A stretch of DNA of 64,000 bases, from positions 682,001-746,000 of the forward strand of contig NZ_CP114058.1 of assembly GCF_026967475.1 (NCBI RefSeq), written 5' to 3'. Both the position numbers and the translations under genes were made by a program. The notes beneath the pieces were generated by a model. That model was not told where the DNA came from. It made no database searches and was given only the letters and a program-made list of their open reading frames with translations. Of the stretch, positions 10,439-20,168 are shown piece by piece. Source of the DNA: Rouxiella chamberiensis. Its GTDB lineage: Bacteria; Pseudomonadota; Gammaproteobacteria; Enterobacterales; Enterobacteriaceae. Every line of letters starts with the position of its first letter. Position 1 is the stretch's first letter.

Positions 10439-11059
10439 TTAAATTTGTTTTTTTATCTCGTCCTTAAACTCTCTTATTTTATTGAAAAAACAGTTTTTTA
10501 TCGTATCTAATTCGGCTCTTATTATTTCAATTTTATCTGAAATCTCCTTGCATTTCCCAGTATCGGGATTTTCATGGCTTGTTTCAAAGTCGATTATAAG
10601 TTCTCTTAGTTCTACGGTTTTTCCCTTATAGCTATCTACACATTTTTTAGGCTCTAAAGCACCTATTGAATGTAAGAGGCTGGAAGCCGTATTTTGTTAT
10701 TTAAACGCAGGGTAGACATCCTCTGAGGACTGTTTTTCTTTGATGATAAAGCCTTCCTCTAAGGGTTTATTTTCAGGATTGCTCAATGTTTTATACTTTC
10801 TGTTTTTGTTCGAGACATATAATCCTACAGCATCAGAAAATAAGCAAAAGCAATCGAAGGCTTTATATAATAAATCTACTTCTTTTTCATAAACTTTGCT
10901 ACGAGCAGTTTGATTAGGTGTTTTAAAGAAAATATAACAGGTTAAAAGTATTATTGCCACAGAGCTAATTAAACTCCCGATTGAGGATACATAATCCACC
11001 CAATCTTTGCTGGTAACTATTTCTGTTAGTTCTTTAATCTGCTCGAAAGTAATTTCCAT
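10439..11059 (-). pseudogene. Membrane-anchored hypothetical protein with an in-frame stop
   Basis: No known family recognised. From the ATG at 11059 the frame runs 120 residues with one hydrophobic segment (about residues 25-45, IGSLISSVAIILLTCYIFF) and ends at a TAA at 10694-10696 after VYPAFK. The same frame then stays open for 84 more codons, rich in Glu, Lys and Ile and probably coiled coil, to a TAA at 10439-10441 beside the terminator. The simplest reading is one protein of about 205 residues interrupted by a nonsense change. It follows dndE on the same strand and may be an accessory cargo gene. Confidence 0.5.
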
Positions 11060-11108
11060 TTTATGTCCTTATATGCCAGTACATTATGTACTAGCATAAT
11101 GGTTAATA

Positions 11109-11463
11109 TTACAATGAAATCAAAAGGTCTCTTAAATTTCGATGGTTTCTTACTGAAGCGATTCCATCCTCAACATGTGCTGCCCATGCTTTAATTATAA
11201 GTTTTTGGTCTAGCTTAGGATAAAGCATCCTCAAAACTAATTCTGTAGCTTGTAGTGTATCACCCAGCCACGTAATTTTATCCAGCGTCATCGCACCATC
11301 CAGTTTCCTATTATCATTCTCTGGTGAATAACGGAACTCGCTCTCCACCGAGCGGAAAAACGCTAGCCGGGCGGCAACATTGGGCGTAATCCCCGTATAT
11401 CCTTTTAACTTCCTAAGCTGGTTCTTCAGTCTGACGGTTAAGTGCCATTCGATTTGGGAGCAT
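11109..11463 (-). pseudogene. dndE: DNA phosphorothioation protein DndE, 5' frameshift
   Basis: DndE is the small nicked-DNA-binding partner of the DndCDE modification complex. The ATG at 11461-11463 overlaps the dndD stop as TGATG, typical of this operon. That frame reads MLPNRM and soon stops, whereas the next frame reads IEWHLTVRLKNQL then TPNVAARLAFFRS and on to the intact C-terminus (SVESEFRYSPEND... AWAAHVEDGI). One extra base in the tract CTCCCAAATC near 11452 explains this. Repaired length is about 117 residues, normal for DndE. An in-frame GTG at 11348 could start only a truncated product. Confidence 0.8.
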
Positions 11464-13473
11464 CAGATAGCCTCCTTGGTTAGTTCCCAGAAATAGCCGG
11501 GTCTAAGAGAGGATGATTTTGTACGAGTGTTAAACACGATTTCATATGCGTGAGAAATATCATCACGCAGCTGATCGACAAAATAACGTTCATCCACTTC
11601 AGTATCGGTAGAAAGAAGAACAACCTGATGACTGGCATAAGGGAAGTAATGGTTAATTAATTTATCCCTATGCTGAGAGTCCAGGCGACCTAGCGGCGTA
11701 TCTATAATCACTGGTAAATCCCGACCAGAAGTTTTTGCAAGCGCTTCGAGAATAGCGATCGCATATATCTGTTTCTCACCAGCTGAAAGGAGCTTACGGT
11801 TAATAACAGTACCATTTTCGTCAACAAGTTCGACATCAAATGTCTCAGGATTGATATGTGAATAAAGTTGCAGGTCTTCTTTACGGGCCAGTTTACGGTA
11901 GGCCAATTCAAAGTTCGTTGACAGCGTTTCTGACTCTGGCCTGCGTCAATACTTCACTATAGCGGTCCAGTAAATTGATCGTCTCTTGAGCATTCTTAAA
12001 TGCGCTGCTAAGGCTATGTTGATTTCTGGTTGAGTCATGTGCTTTTTGTATCTGACGGACACAATCCAGTTGTTGTTGTTTAGTCAGTTTTGCCTCTTCG
12101 AGAAGGGCGCGATATTTTTGTCGCTCAGCTTCCCGTTGGCGATCAAGTTCCCGCAGCTTCTCGAAAATATCGATCAACTGATCATCTTCCGGTGCTCGTG
12201 CAATATTTGCAGCTGCCTGCTCCAGCTGCTGTTCTATTTCTGCTAGTTGGTTGCGATTAAGCTCAAACCGTTTCCAGGCTTTCTTACTGTCTTGTTTGAT
12301 AGATTGCTGTAATACACCTACTTCACGCTCAGAGATATCATATAGTAAATCCCCTGTAGGTTTAGCAGACATATACTCTTTCAGATTGTCTTCAATCGCT
12401 TCAGTGGCAATTATTTTTGTGCTGCTCTCGCTGCTGGAACGTAAGGAAATATCATTTTTAAGCTTAGATAAAAAAAGACTAAGCTCTTTCTCGAAATTTT
12501 TTGCCTGCTTAATCTCTGTTTCTTCAGCAAGTTGGTTTAATAGGCGTGATAAAATGTTTGGGGCGAGAGCATAGGGTAAAGAACCATCACATTCATGTCG
12601 TAATTCCTTCTCCAAACGTTCTTTATCTTTTAACAGCGTCTCAACTTTCTGTTTTTCTTGTGTCTTCGTCCGCGCAAATGCGCCGCCTTGTGCATTTAAC
12701 ATGCCTTCATATCGACTAATATCTTTGGAAAGAAAATCAGTTCGTATTTTCGCGAAATCTGCTTTTTCTAGCAATGCTTCTGTCTGATGAGACAACATTT
12801 TGCTTTGATCCTCAAGCTCAGCCAGTTTCTGTTGTTGAGAGCCTTCTAACTGGCTCGATTGCTGACGCTTGACGAATATCACTAAGTCATTGCGCAGTTT
12901 ATCGATTAGATCTAATCCCAGCAGACGACGTACAGCAGTTCTCAGAATATTTCCGGATTCATCTTCCGCCAACTCTGCAATTTTCTCACCATCAAAAAAG
13001 AAGAGATCAGCAATACCATGAGGAATTAACTCGTTTAGAAATCCCTGGCATTGGTCATAGTCCAGTTCACTACGAGGTTGGCCGTCTTCTTGCAGTGAAA
13101 GCTTGTCTTTTTTGCCTTTTTTCCAACTGCGGGTAACAGTGAATTCTGACTCCTGACCGCCTTTGTTATAGGTAAATGTCAGTTCGATCATCGCGTCTTC
13201 TGGGCGCTGAGTAGTTTCAGCACCGTTATGAATCAACTCGCTCAGTTGCTCAATGTAGTCTTGTTGCTGTGTGGAAGAACCAAAAGCTAATCGACCATAA
13301 AGAGCCAATCTGATGGCAGATAAAATCGAGGTCTTCCCCGCACCGTTCAAACCACCAAATAAAATAATTGGGCGAGAATGTGCCTCATGGGAACGAGTTC
13401 TTGGCGCTAGGTCGATGGTATGGGAACCGCTAAATACCCGGAAATTATTCAGCACGAGTTGCTTAATTAACAC
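11463..13473 (-). pseudogene. dndD: DNA phosphorothioation ATPase DndD, frameshifted
   Basis: DndD is the SMC/Rad50-like ATPase of the phosphorothioate-modification complex. The GTG at 13473 overlaps the dndC stop by 11 bp and gives VLIKQLVLNNFRVFSG, the usual N-terminus. Walker A GLNGAGKT is at residues 41-48, followed by long coiled coil. The frame then stops (VNEL, TGA) near 11909. The next frame carries the rest: ELAYRKLARKEDLQ, the ABC signature LLSAGEKQ and Walker B LPVIIDTPLGRLD. An extra T in CTTTGAA at about 11908-11912 accounts for the break. Repaired length is about 670 residues, normal for DndD. As written, the signature and Walker B are lost from the first product. Confidence 0.88.
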
Positions 13474-15097
13474 TTTCTTTTTCCTCACCAGCAAGAACAG
13501 GGAATTCACCAGCATCAACAATTCGGCGTTGTAGTTCCTGAAGTTCCTTCTCCAGTTTCATAACTTCTTCCTGATGAACATCACGATCATTGCGAGTTTG
13601 CAACGCTACCTGCTGCTGTTTAATCTCTTCCAGGCTCCCCCAATCTTGTTTGAGGATTGTACCGAGTTTGTCAAAGATACCTTGACGGCGACTAAGACCT
13701 TCCATCGATACTTCAAGCTCGATTAGTTTCATAACCATCTCAGGTACTACATCAAACCCTTGGCCTATTTGCATAAGTAAGTCAGCATCACTTGCATCAA
13801 ATCGCGACTGGTCATCAACAACCCAATCCAAATCTTTTTGGTAGACCTCACGATAGATACCTGGCATGGCGTCATACCAGTCAGGCTCATTTGGATCTTT
13901 TAACCATTCCTGGCGTATAGCGTGTAGTTCAGGTTGAGTGATAAGGGTGATGGTGTGGCCTTGAGCGTTCATATCTCGTTCAATTTCAAGTAGATCTCTC
14001 AACCATTGTTGGCGGTATTTCATCCAGTAAGGACCAGGAACGTGCTTGCGTTCAGCGCTTATTTCCTCACCGTCTTTAGCGTATTGATAGCTCACCTTGC
14101 CGCTACGACGCTTATAGTTTCGGTAAGTGTCCTTATTTACAGGATCGGTGGTGAATGCCAGGAGATCCCGGTATTTCAGCAACGGCGACATCCAGACTTC
14201 ACCATTCTGGATCAGACTTTCCATAGCCTTATCTTTAGTAACAACGGTACAGGTCCAGCAACCAAAGCGAGAACTTCCGCAAGATGGCGTACTGTCATCG
14301 ATAACGAGCGGGCATTCCCCTTGCGCGGAAGAGTCCATATACAGCGTCCACAACGGGCGGTTGTTACCTCCCCATGGATTTTCCCACTCATCGATATCAT
14401 CTGGGGAATAACGGAATGCACCTCGAAGTAATTTCCAGACGTCTTCAGTGTCCCAAGTATCAATAGGGGTATATATAAAGGCATTTGCGAGCGTGGTGTG
14501 CCTCGCCAAACGTGTGCCATCAATTTTATGTTTGGCTATGACCTGCGCACGGGATGCGCTTTCGCTACTGCGTGATCCGAGTACCACGATGACTTCATCA
14601 AACTGGCTGACTTTATCTTTGATAAAATCACTGACCGGGTTGATTTTCATTCGCTCAGTACACCAGCGGAAACTACGAGTTGGGGCCGGATAACCTTTAC
14701 CCAGTAAATTAACCCAGAAGGTTTCATGAGTTTTCGGCATGACTGAATGCTGCGTTATCGGTAGCCCAGCGCGTTTTGCACCAGCTTCAATTCGCAACAT
14801 AGTTTTCTTAATCAAATCGACGACGACAGGGGTTTCTACCAGAGTGTCCGATGAAACAAGAAAAACGTCTTTCTGCCGCATGGCAGGCGGTAATCCTAAC
14901 AATGCGAGGTATACCAACGTAATGACAGCACTGGAATCTTTACCCCCACTATATCCAATTACCCACGGGCGCTTATCAGCACAATAGATACGTTGTACTT
15001 CAGATACATATTCTGCCAGGGGCCTCCCAGCAAAGTTTTCTTGATTGATGAAGTCTTCATAATCGGCCAGATCGTGGGCCTGAATTAGTTTACTCAT
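13463..15097 (-). CDS. dndC: DNA phosphorothioation system sulfurtransferase DndC
   Basis: DndC is an ATP-pyrophosphatase/PAPS-reductase-fold iron-sulfur protein that moves sulfur to the DNA backbone. The PP-loop YSGGKDSS is at residues 49-56. A cysteine group CGSSRFGCWTC and an upstream Cys match the cluster region of the family. At 544 residues it is full length and the frame is intact, the only undamaged gene of the modification set. It overlaps the end of dndB by 4 bp and the dndD start by 11 bp, so the genes are translationally coupled. No dndA-type cysteine desulfurase is nearby; a housekeeping desulfurase normally supplies sulfur in enterobacteria. Confidence 0.93.
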   Translation of the reverse strand: MSKLIQAHDLADYEDFINQENFAGRPLAEYVSEVQRIYCADKRPWVIGYSGGKDSSAVITLVYLALLGLPPAMRQKDVFLVSSDTLVETPVVVDLIKKTMLRIEAGAKRAGLPITQHSVMPKTHETFWVNLLGKGYPAPTRSFRWCTERMKINPVSDFIKDKVSQFDEVIVVLGSRSSESASRAQVIAKHKIDGTRLARHTTLANAFIYTPIDTWDTEDVWKLLRGAFRYSPDDIDEWENPWGGNNRPLWTLYMDSSAQGECPLVIDDSTPSCGSSRFGCWTCTVVTKDKAMESLIQNGEVWMSPLLKYRDLLAFTTDPVNKDTYRNYKRRSGKVSYQYAKDGEEISAERKHVPGPYWMKYRQQWLRDLLEIERDMNAQGHTITLITQPELHAIRQEWLKDPNEPDWYDAMPGIYREVYQKDLDWVVDDQSRFDASDADLLMQIGQGFDVVPEMVMKLIELEVSMEGLSRRQGIFDKLGTILKQDWGSLEEIKQQQVALQTRNDRDVHQEEVMKLEKELQELQRRIVDAGEFPVLAGEEKESVN

Positions 15098-16178
15098 GAG
15101 ATAGCCATTTGAGCTTCAAGCTCTTGTTCTTCGTTTGAAAGGGGGAGCGATAATGCGATTTTTAAAGCATTACAGGTAAGCTGAATAGAAGCTGTAGTTT
15201 TACTAAGTTTACCATGTTGCATGGCGCGTTTGGTTAGGTCTGGGCTACTTTTTCGCCAGTCAAATTCTTTTAGTGTTGCTATTTTTTTTGCCATAAATCA
15301 GGGTGTTCAGAAAGCAAGCAATTTCCTAGCAACCCTAGAGCCTGTAGCCCTATACCGTGCGCATGGACATACTCTTGGCGAAGCTGTGCAGGAGATACCT
15401 CTTTTTTTGCAGCTAGTTGCCAATCTGGCATGACGTAAAATATCGCTTGCCAATATTGGGCTGCAAGGTCAGAACACTGCTCTACATCGTTGGCCTTGGG
15501 ATCTTTCCCTAATAGGGAACGCGTAGCTTGCTTGATGCTACTGAGAGTGAATAGCTTATTGGAAAACTTACTGATGCTGGATTTTTCCATTTCAGTCAAC
15601 CCGATAAAAGGCTCAATGTTCATTGCCAGGTATCGTGATAAATTCGAACTAATATCTCTATGATCATAGAGAGTCGCAAGAGATGGACTTGGCCTAATTG
15701 CGTATTTGTTTAAATCAGCAAACATTTGCTGACTGCGTTTAAGTCCTTCATCTACAAAAAATAAAACGGGGATGTTATCTTGTCCCAGTTCGGGCCGTTC
15801 TTCTAAAGCGTCCTCTATCGCTTTCCTACGATGTTGACCATCATTGATCAAAATTTGAGCTTCCATTGGCACTCGTAAAGTCCCTAGGTTATTGGACCCA
15901 GAATACTCATCAAATTGCACATCAACTGCAATTGAGGCAGTTAGAGCTGAGAAAACATAATCACTTGGATTTTCAAGTAAGTAGCGAACCATCTCTGGAA
16001 TGCGAGCCTTATTAAGCGTTCTTTGCGCGCGCAATTCAGGCGGTACTTCATTCTCATCGAAACTGAAGATTTTGGGAATGATTCGCATCGGGCAAGTGGC
16101 GATGTAGAAGGGGCGACCTGCCTGGATCCCTCTCACCGCTGGAAAGGAGTAGCAATAATCAGTATCGAAGGCTGCCAT
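15094..16178 (-). pseudogene. dndB: DNA sulfur modification regulator DndB, frameshifted in poly-A
   Basis: DndB controls the level and placement of phosphorothioate modification and is a DGQHR-domain protein; DGQHR is at residues 113-117. I place the start at ATG 16178 (MAAFDTDYCYSFPAVRGIQAG); an open frame extends further upstream but its AT-rich translation is unlike the family. The frame stops at 15279 (DLWQKK). The next frame continues IATLKEFDWRKSS to 15094. The break is an A8 run (T8 at 15282-15289 on the plus strand) where A9 would restore one protein of about 361 residues. This could be sequencing error, mutation or slippage at the run. Confidence 0.87.
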
Positions 16179-16702
16179 GCTGTGGATCCCTAAAATTCTA
16201 ATGGTTACGTAAAATAAAACGTTTATTAGTCTTATATTATTGCTTTTAACGTAAGAAATAAATAACTTTTGAAGTATTAGAGATGTAATATTTATTCTTA
16301 ATTTTGTTTTTAAAGCATTTTTCACAAAATTTTTACGTCTATTTCAGGTGAGTAAGTATTGCAAAATGGCCTTTTATCCGATTATGTAATATATCTTCCT
16401 AGAGATTCGATTGAATAGGGCTTGCCTCAGGAAGTGTTAAATCCTCTAACCTAGGAAAATAAAGAGAGAATTCCCATTAATAATCAAAGTATTAGATCGT
16501 TAGTAGGAGTAGTAAGTTATGGTGAAGCCTTCTCAAGGGAGGAGAATCACGAAAACACCAATCTAATAAATGTATTTTCTCTTGTTCATGGCTACACCCT
16601 CCTTTTTGAGGGGAAGTATTGCATCGTCGAATCAATATCATCCCTTTAGCCGACTATCAAAATTAGCTGTGATTTAACCAACTTCAGATATGATTTTCCA
16701 GC
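16179..16702. other. Non-coding stretch upstream of dndB
   Basis: About 520 bp, AT-rich, with no gene I can support. It must contain the promoter of the minus-strand dndBCDE operon and the 3' side of the mobC remnant. I see no clear hairpin or operator that could be assigned with confidence. Confidence 0.5.
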
Positions 16703-17432
16703 TCAAGGTTTCGCAGTTTCTGTTAGTGTATAAACCCTAAACACCCCCTATGCCGCTCTTCTAGCTGGACATGCTGGTTATTCACTATGACGTGCTTAAC
16801 GCTATCAAACAGCAGTTGTAGAGCACGTTTTTTCTGCACATCCGGCACGACATAAAACACATAAATCCAATGTTTACTCGTCCTCGCTAGCAAGTGACTA
16901 ACGATGATCGATTGGTAGCGCACTTTCGTTTTCATGCGGCGCTCGGTTTCAATAGCGATGACTTTTCCGTCGGCGAAGGTTATGAAACCATCCGGGCGGT
17001 GCTTTACTTAATAGCGTTTAGTGAAAGTCGAGCGATCACCGTTTATCCACGCGGATGCGCTTTTTTGCTCCAGGATGATACGGGCTGCCTGATTATCAAG
17101 GTGATGCTCGAGTGTCCAGCCGGTGATTTTTGACGGCTCAAACCGCGCCGGGAAAAGCGCATCGTTTGGGGTTAACACAACGGCCAGTCCGTCTCTGGTT
17201 ATGCCCCACAATGAAATTTTCATGGTGCGCGATACCAAGACGTGCTTTTGTATTAAGCTCATGCCCTCGACTTTTGAAAGAAGGGAATATAGCGATTTAT
17301 GATCCCTGAAGCCGAACAGCAGCATCAGTGTTTTAAAGTCACTGTACGTTTCTTCCTTCAGAAAATTCAGCAGTCGTTGTTTTTTTCACGGTGTCGCGCT
17401 TGGCGTTCACGGTATGCGGTGATCAGCATCAT
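16703..17432 (-). pseudogene. mobC: MobC-like replication-relaxation mobilisation protein, frameshifted
   Basis: Pieces of one protein appear in successive minus-strand frames: MMLITAYRERQARHRE (from 17432), then KQRLLNFLKEETYSDF to FTKRY (17008-17380), then KHRPDGFITFADGKVIAIE to the end at 16703. They resemble MobC/Replic_Relax mobilisation proteins of enterobacterial plasmids and islands. Frame breaks lie near 17380 (A7 where A8 is needed), near 17005 and near 16742 (G5 where G6 is needed). Repaired length is about 240 residues. Together with the mobB remnant this marks the island as once mobilisable by a conjugative helper. Family assignment is from recall of similar sequences, not from a search. 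Confidence 0.6.
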
Positions 17433-17439
17433 TCCCCCT

Positions 17440-18165
17440 TTAAAAATCCAGCAATGACGGGTTTACCTCTTTATATGCGTTCGATATTCTCGTGTCTTTT
17501 TCCTCCACCTCATCGAAAAAGACCGGGCCGCATTATGGTGATATCTGGTGTTGATGCGGGTTCGAGGGATGTTTCCTCCTCGCTAAAATCCAATGCGGAT
17601 TTCACCGTTGTAACTGAGGCGGCAATCGCGGGCGACACGGCACAGATCTCCAGTTCGCGTTTTTTCACCCTGATGGGCGAAATCAGAGAAGCAGACGGGA
17701 GTGCTTTTGTCATAAAAATGAACCTGACAAAATCGGGCAGGTTAAGGATCATGTTGCTGTCGATAAAGAAGCGTTTCGGCCTGTCTTATGGTTCGTTCAC
17801 TGTCGATACTTTCTGTCAGCACTGCATCGGTTTTCGCCTTTCGGACTTCATCGTCCACTAAGATGGTGCCGGACATTCTTGCCACCCAATCTGCCGTATC
17901 GGGATCCATTACCCGATAAACCAGTTTAAACTTGGCATTTTCAACAATTGCGCCGATGACGGCTTCGCCTTCAAATCTGCCGGGCAGTCTGTTAAATCGG
18001 CGATGGACTAATGCTCCACAAGGGCCACGGATTTAAGCGTTTTTTCAGGATAGTGATATTTTTTTAGCGGGTCTTTGCTGGGCGGGATTGATGTTTTGCG
18101 CGAGTAATCGTCGAACATCATCACGCTGCTACCGGGTATTGGCGGCAAAGATGAGAGGGTTAGCG
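17440..18165 (-). pseudogene. mobB: C-terminal remnant of a MobB-type coupling protein
   Basis: Minus-strand pieces resemble the C-terminal part of a type IV coupling ATPase: FDDYSRKTSIPPSKDP and SVALVEH (about 18000-18120), then VENAKFKLVYRVMDPDTADW with MSGTILVDDE (about 17770-17950), then FIDSNMILNLPDFVRF (about 17750), ending FFDEVEEKDTRISN... at a TAA (17440-17442). The conserved DPDTADWVARMSGT block matches the coupling-protein pattern. Internal stops and frame changes are several, including a T5 run needing T6. The N-terminal ATPase half is absent. It ends 8 bp before the mobC start, the normal mobBC order. Confidence 0.55.
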
Positions 18166-18456
18166 CCTAAACTAAGGCAAGATTATTTTTGTTGATGAGA
18201 TATTTGAGATACCAAAGACTTGAACCGCCTGGATCTACAAAAATGTACAGACCGTGGGAATCAGAGATTCTTAAGGGTTTTTCAGAGGGCTTTAACTTGC
18301 GGATTTAACTGTAGTTAAGAGACATACGGTGGCCACTTCAGAATTGTATCGAAATGCCCTCAAATCTGACCACCAATCTGTCCCGATGCGGAGGGATAAC
18401 TGAAAATGCATTGGGAAGAGTTCTCACCATTGGTTGCGCCTGCTACCAGTTGAAAA
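18166..18456. other. Non-coding stretch before the second att-like repeat
   Basis: About 290 bp with no supportable gene, short frames only, and no clear hairpin. It is where the rest of mobB would lie, so it may be deletion scar or unrelated filler. Confidence 0.4.
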
Positions 18457-18595
18457 GCAAAAAGCCCGCTCAAGTTTCCTTGAGCGGGCTTCTCTAAATT
18501 TGGCTCCTCTGACTGGGATCGCCTTTGCCAGCAAGTGGCTAATAAGTAAGCTAAACCTGAATTACCTTTCTGTCAAGATAACCAGAATGACCACC
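18457..18595. repeat. Second att-like direct repeat (island 1 / island 2 junction)
   Basis: Nearly identical to 24-160. It contains the terminator hairpin at 18462-18491, the last 16 nt of tRNA-Asn at 18501-18516, and the same following segment (gatcgcctttgccag...). Its tRNA-derived part also matches the intact tRNA-Asn at 32472-32487. It can thus act as the right end of the dnd island and the left end of the next element, a tandem-island arrangement at one tRNA target. Confidence 0.8.
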
Positions 18596-18861
18596 GATAA
18601 GATTGTGTTGAGCAAAAGGAGTTTGGAGCCTTTGTTGTATGTGGTGAACATTACTATGGCGTCCCCCAAAAATAAGCGTAGCTAGGGAGCGGGTAACAAT
18701 GGCCGCCGTCCATGGTACTTTACTCCGTCGAGGCTAATGCTTTTCATTGCGCATCCTACTGTTATCGACAAAAAGCTACACAGACAGGAACATATAAAGC
18801 CCAAGAGACAAGCATTACGCCGAAGTATGGTTTTCTAACAAAATAGAATAGGGCGGAGACG
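18596..18861. other. Non-coding left end of island 2
   Basis: About 265 bp between the att-like repeat and the stop of the LysR gene. I see no gene, no integrase remnant and no clear hairpin here. Confidence 0.4.
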
Positions 18862-19785
18862 TTAAACCGCCATCAGTCTACTCAGGGAAACAAACTCATC
18901 GGCATCATGCATCTTCAACATCTGATTTTTTATTGCCTGAGAAAGATCCTTAAGCATCGTTCTGGAGCGCACATCCAGGCAGTTGTCATAGGTAACGATG
19001 TGCGCCGATGGTATTTTCGGAAGACTAACAAAGTGACTGGCGTCCGTTAGCTCTTTCAGATCCGAAACTGTGAGCGCGGTTTCTGGTAAGGGGACAATCC
19101 CCAGCCCTGATTTTGCTGCCGCAATGATGGTATCCATTCCGCCGCCTTGGAAACTATCAAACCACGGGATTCGAGCTTCAAGTAATAAGTCCAGAATGAG
19201 CTTCCTCATACGGCAAGATTCTCTTAAGGTAATTAGCGGGATTTTATCCTGTTTAAAAGCCAAAGTTGGAGAGCAATACCATCTATAGTTTTCAATCCGT
19301 AGATATTCTCCGCCTTTTTTATCGCCATCCTGAGTGATAATTGCTATATCTAATTTTTTATTTTCTAGTGCATACAGAACTTTTGAAGAACTGTCTACTT
19401 TAACTTCAATCATAAGATCGGAATAAGTTTGTCTGATACTTTGAATCGTCTGCATGAGCGGGATATCCAGTACATGGTCGCTAATACCAATTTTGATATA
19501 TTGGATATTTTCACAGACGTTGAGCGTTGTTAACGCGCTGGCGTGTGCCGCCATCAGGCTTTGAGCCCGGGAAAGGAACACTTCGCCTTGCGGCGAAAGG
19601 TAGATATGACGCGGCGTTCGGTGAAAAAGCGGAAATCCAAGCACATTTTCAAGTTTTTGAATTTTAACGGTTACTCCTGACTGAGTGATGCAAAGTGACT
19701 CTGCTGCCAGGGTAAAGCTATTTAGCTCGGCAACTTTAAGAAAAGCCTCAACTGAATGCATATCAAGATATAAGCCCATCACCAT
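18862..19785 (-). CDS. LysR-family transcriptional regulator, likely controller of the island-2 operon
   Basis: A 307-residue LysR protein. The N-terminal winged HTH (about residues 9-68) includes FTLAAESLCITQSGVTVKIQ, then the usual linker and a LysR substrate-binding domain. The ATG at 19785 has an AAGAGA ribosome site just upstream; an internal Met at 19761 (MHSVEAFLKV) is an alternative. It is divergent from the 12-kb operon starting at 20169, with 383 bp between them, the classic arrangement for a LysR regulator and its target. The inducer is unknown; an intermediate or product of the neighbouring pathway is a reasonable guess. Confidence 0.88.
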   Translation of the reverse strand: MVMGLYLDMHSVEAFLKVAELNSFTLAAESLCITQSGVTVKIQKLENVLGFPLFHRTPRHIYLSPQGEVFLSRAQSLMAAHASALTTLNVCENIQYIKIGISDHVLDIPLMQTIQSIRQTYSDLMIEVKVDSSSKVLYALENKKLDIAIITQDGDKKGGEYLRIENYRWYCSPTLAFKQDKIPLITLRESCRMRKLILDLLLEARIPWFDSFQGGGMDTIIAAAKSGLGIVPLPETALTVSDLKELTDASHFVSLPKIPSAHIVTYDNCLDVRSRTMLKDLSQAIKNQMLKMHDADEFVSLSRLMAV

Positions 19786-20168
19786 TCTCTTTCGTCATTA
19801 CTGAAATCAATTTAATGAAATTGTATCATGTTTTTCATTTTGGTAAATATTACTTATCGAAAAAACCCTGACTGAAATATGCGTACGAAAAGAAGTCTGC
19901 CCGTGAAAATTTGTTGAAAAATCAACTTTCATCATCCGGTCGTTTCGAGCGAAAAAGTCATTGAGCATATAAAATAATTATTTATAAGTGAGATGTTTTT
20001 TCATTATTAACCTTCCAGGATTAACCTTCCAGGCGGCGTAAGTCATCGTCTGGCTGAGTCAGTGCCATCAATGTCTAATTTCAGGGATGGCGAAGAGCTT
20101 TTTATCAGATATATCCTGGTCATGGTGCTTTAAAAGTATCAGTTTATTCCCTCATTAAGGACGGCAAT
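19786..20168. promoter_or_regulatory. Divergent control region of the island-2 operon, with a 14-bp tandem repeat
   Basis: This 383-bp AT-rich gap separates the LysR gene from the operon. It contains an exact head-to-tail duplication of attaaccttccagg at 20006-20019 and 20020-20033. No strong sigma-70 promoter stands out. By analogy with LysR systems the operator and both promoters should lie here. Confidence 0.5.

Noticed and set aside
11908..15300. Plus-strand open frames of 70-140 codons over dndC and dndD
   Set aside because: They are shadows of the well-supported minus-strand genes.
16179..16325. Longer DndB with 49 extra N-terminal residues
   Set aside because: The upstream extension of the open frame is AT-rich and unlike DndB; the family-like N-terminus begins at ATG 16178.
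17391..17861. Plus-strand 156-codon open frame
   Set aside because: It is antisense to the mobB/mobC remnant, whose minus-strand translation shows recognisable coupling-protein blocks.
18434..18685. 83-codon open frame over the att-like repeat
   Set aside because: It reads through the terminator hairpin and tRNA remnant, so it is not a gene.
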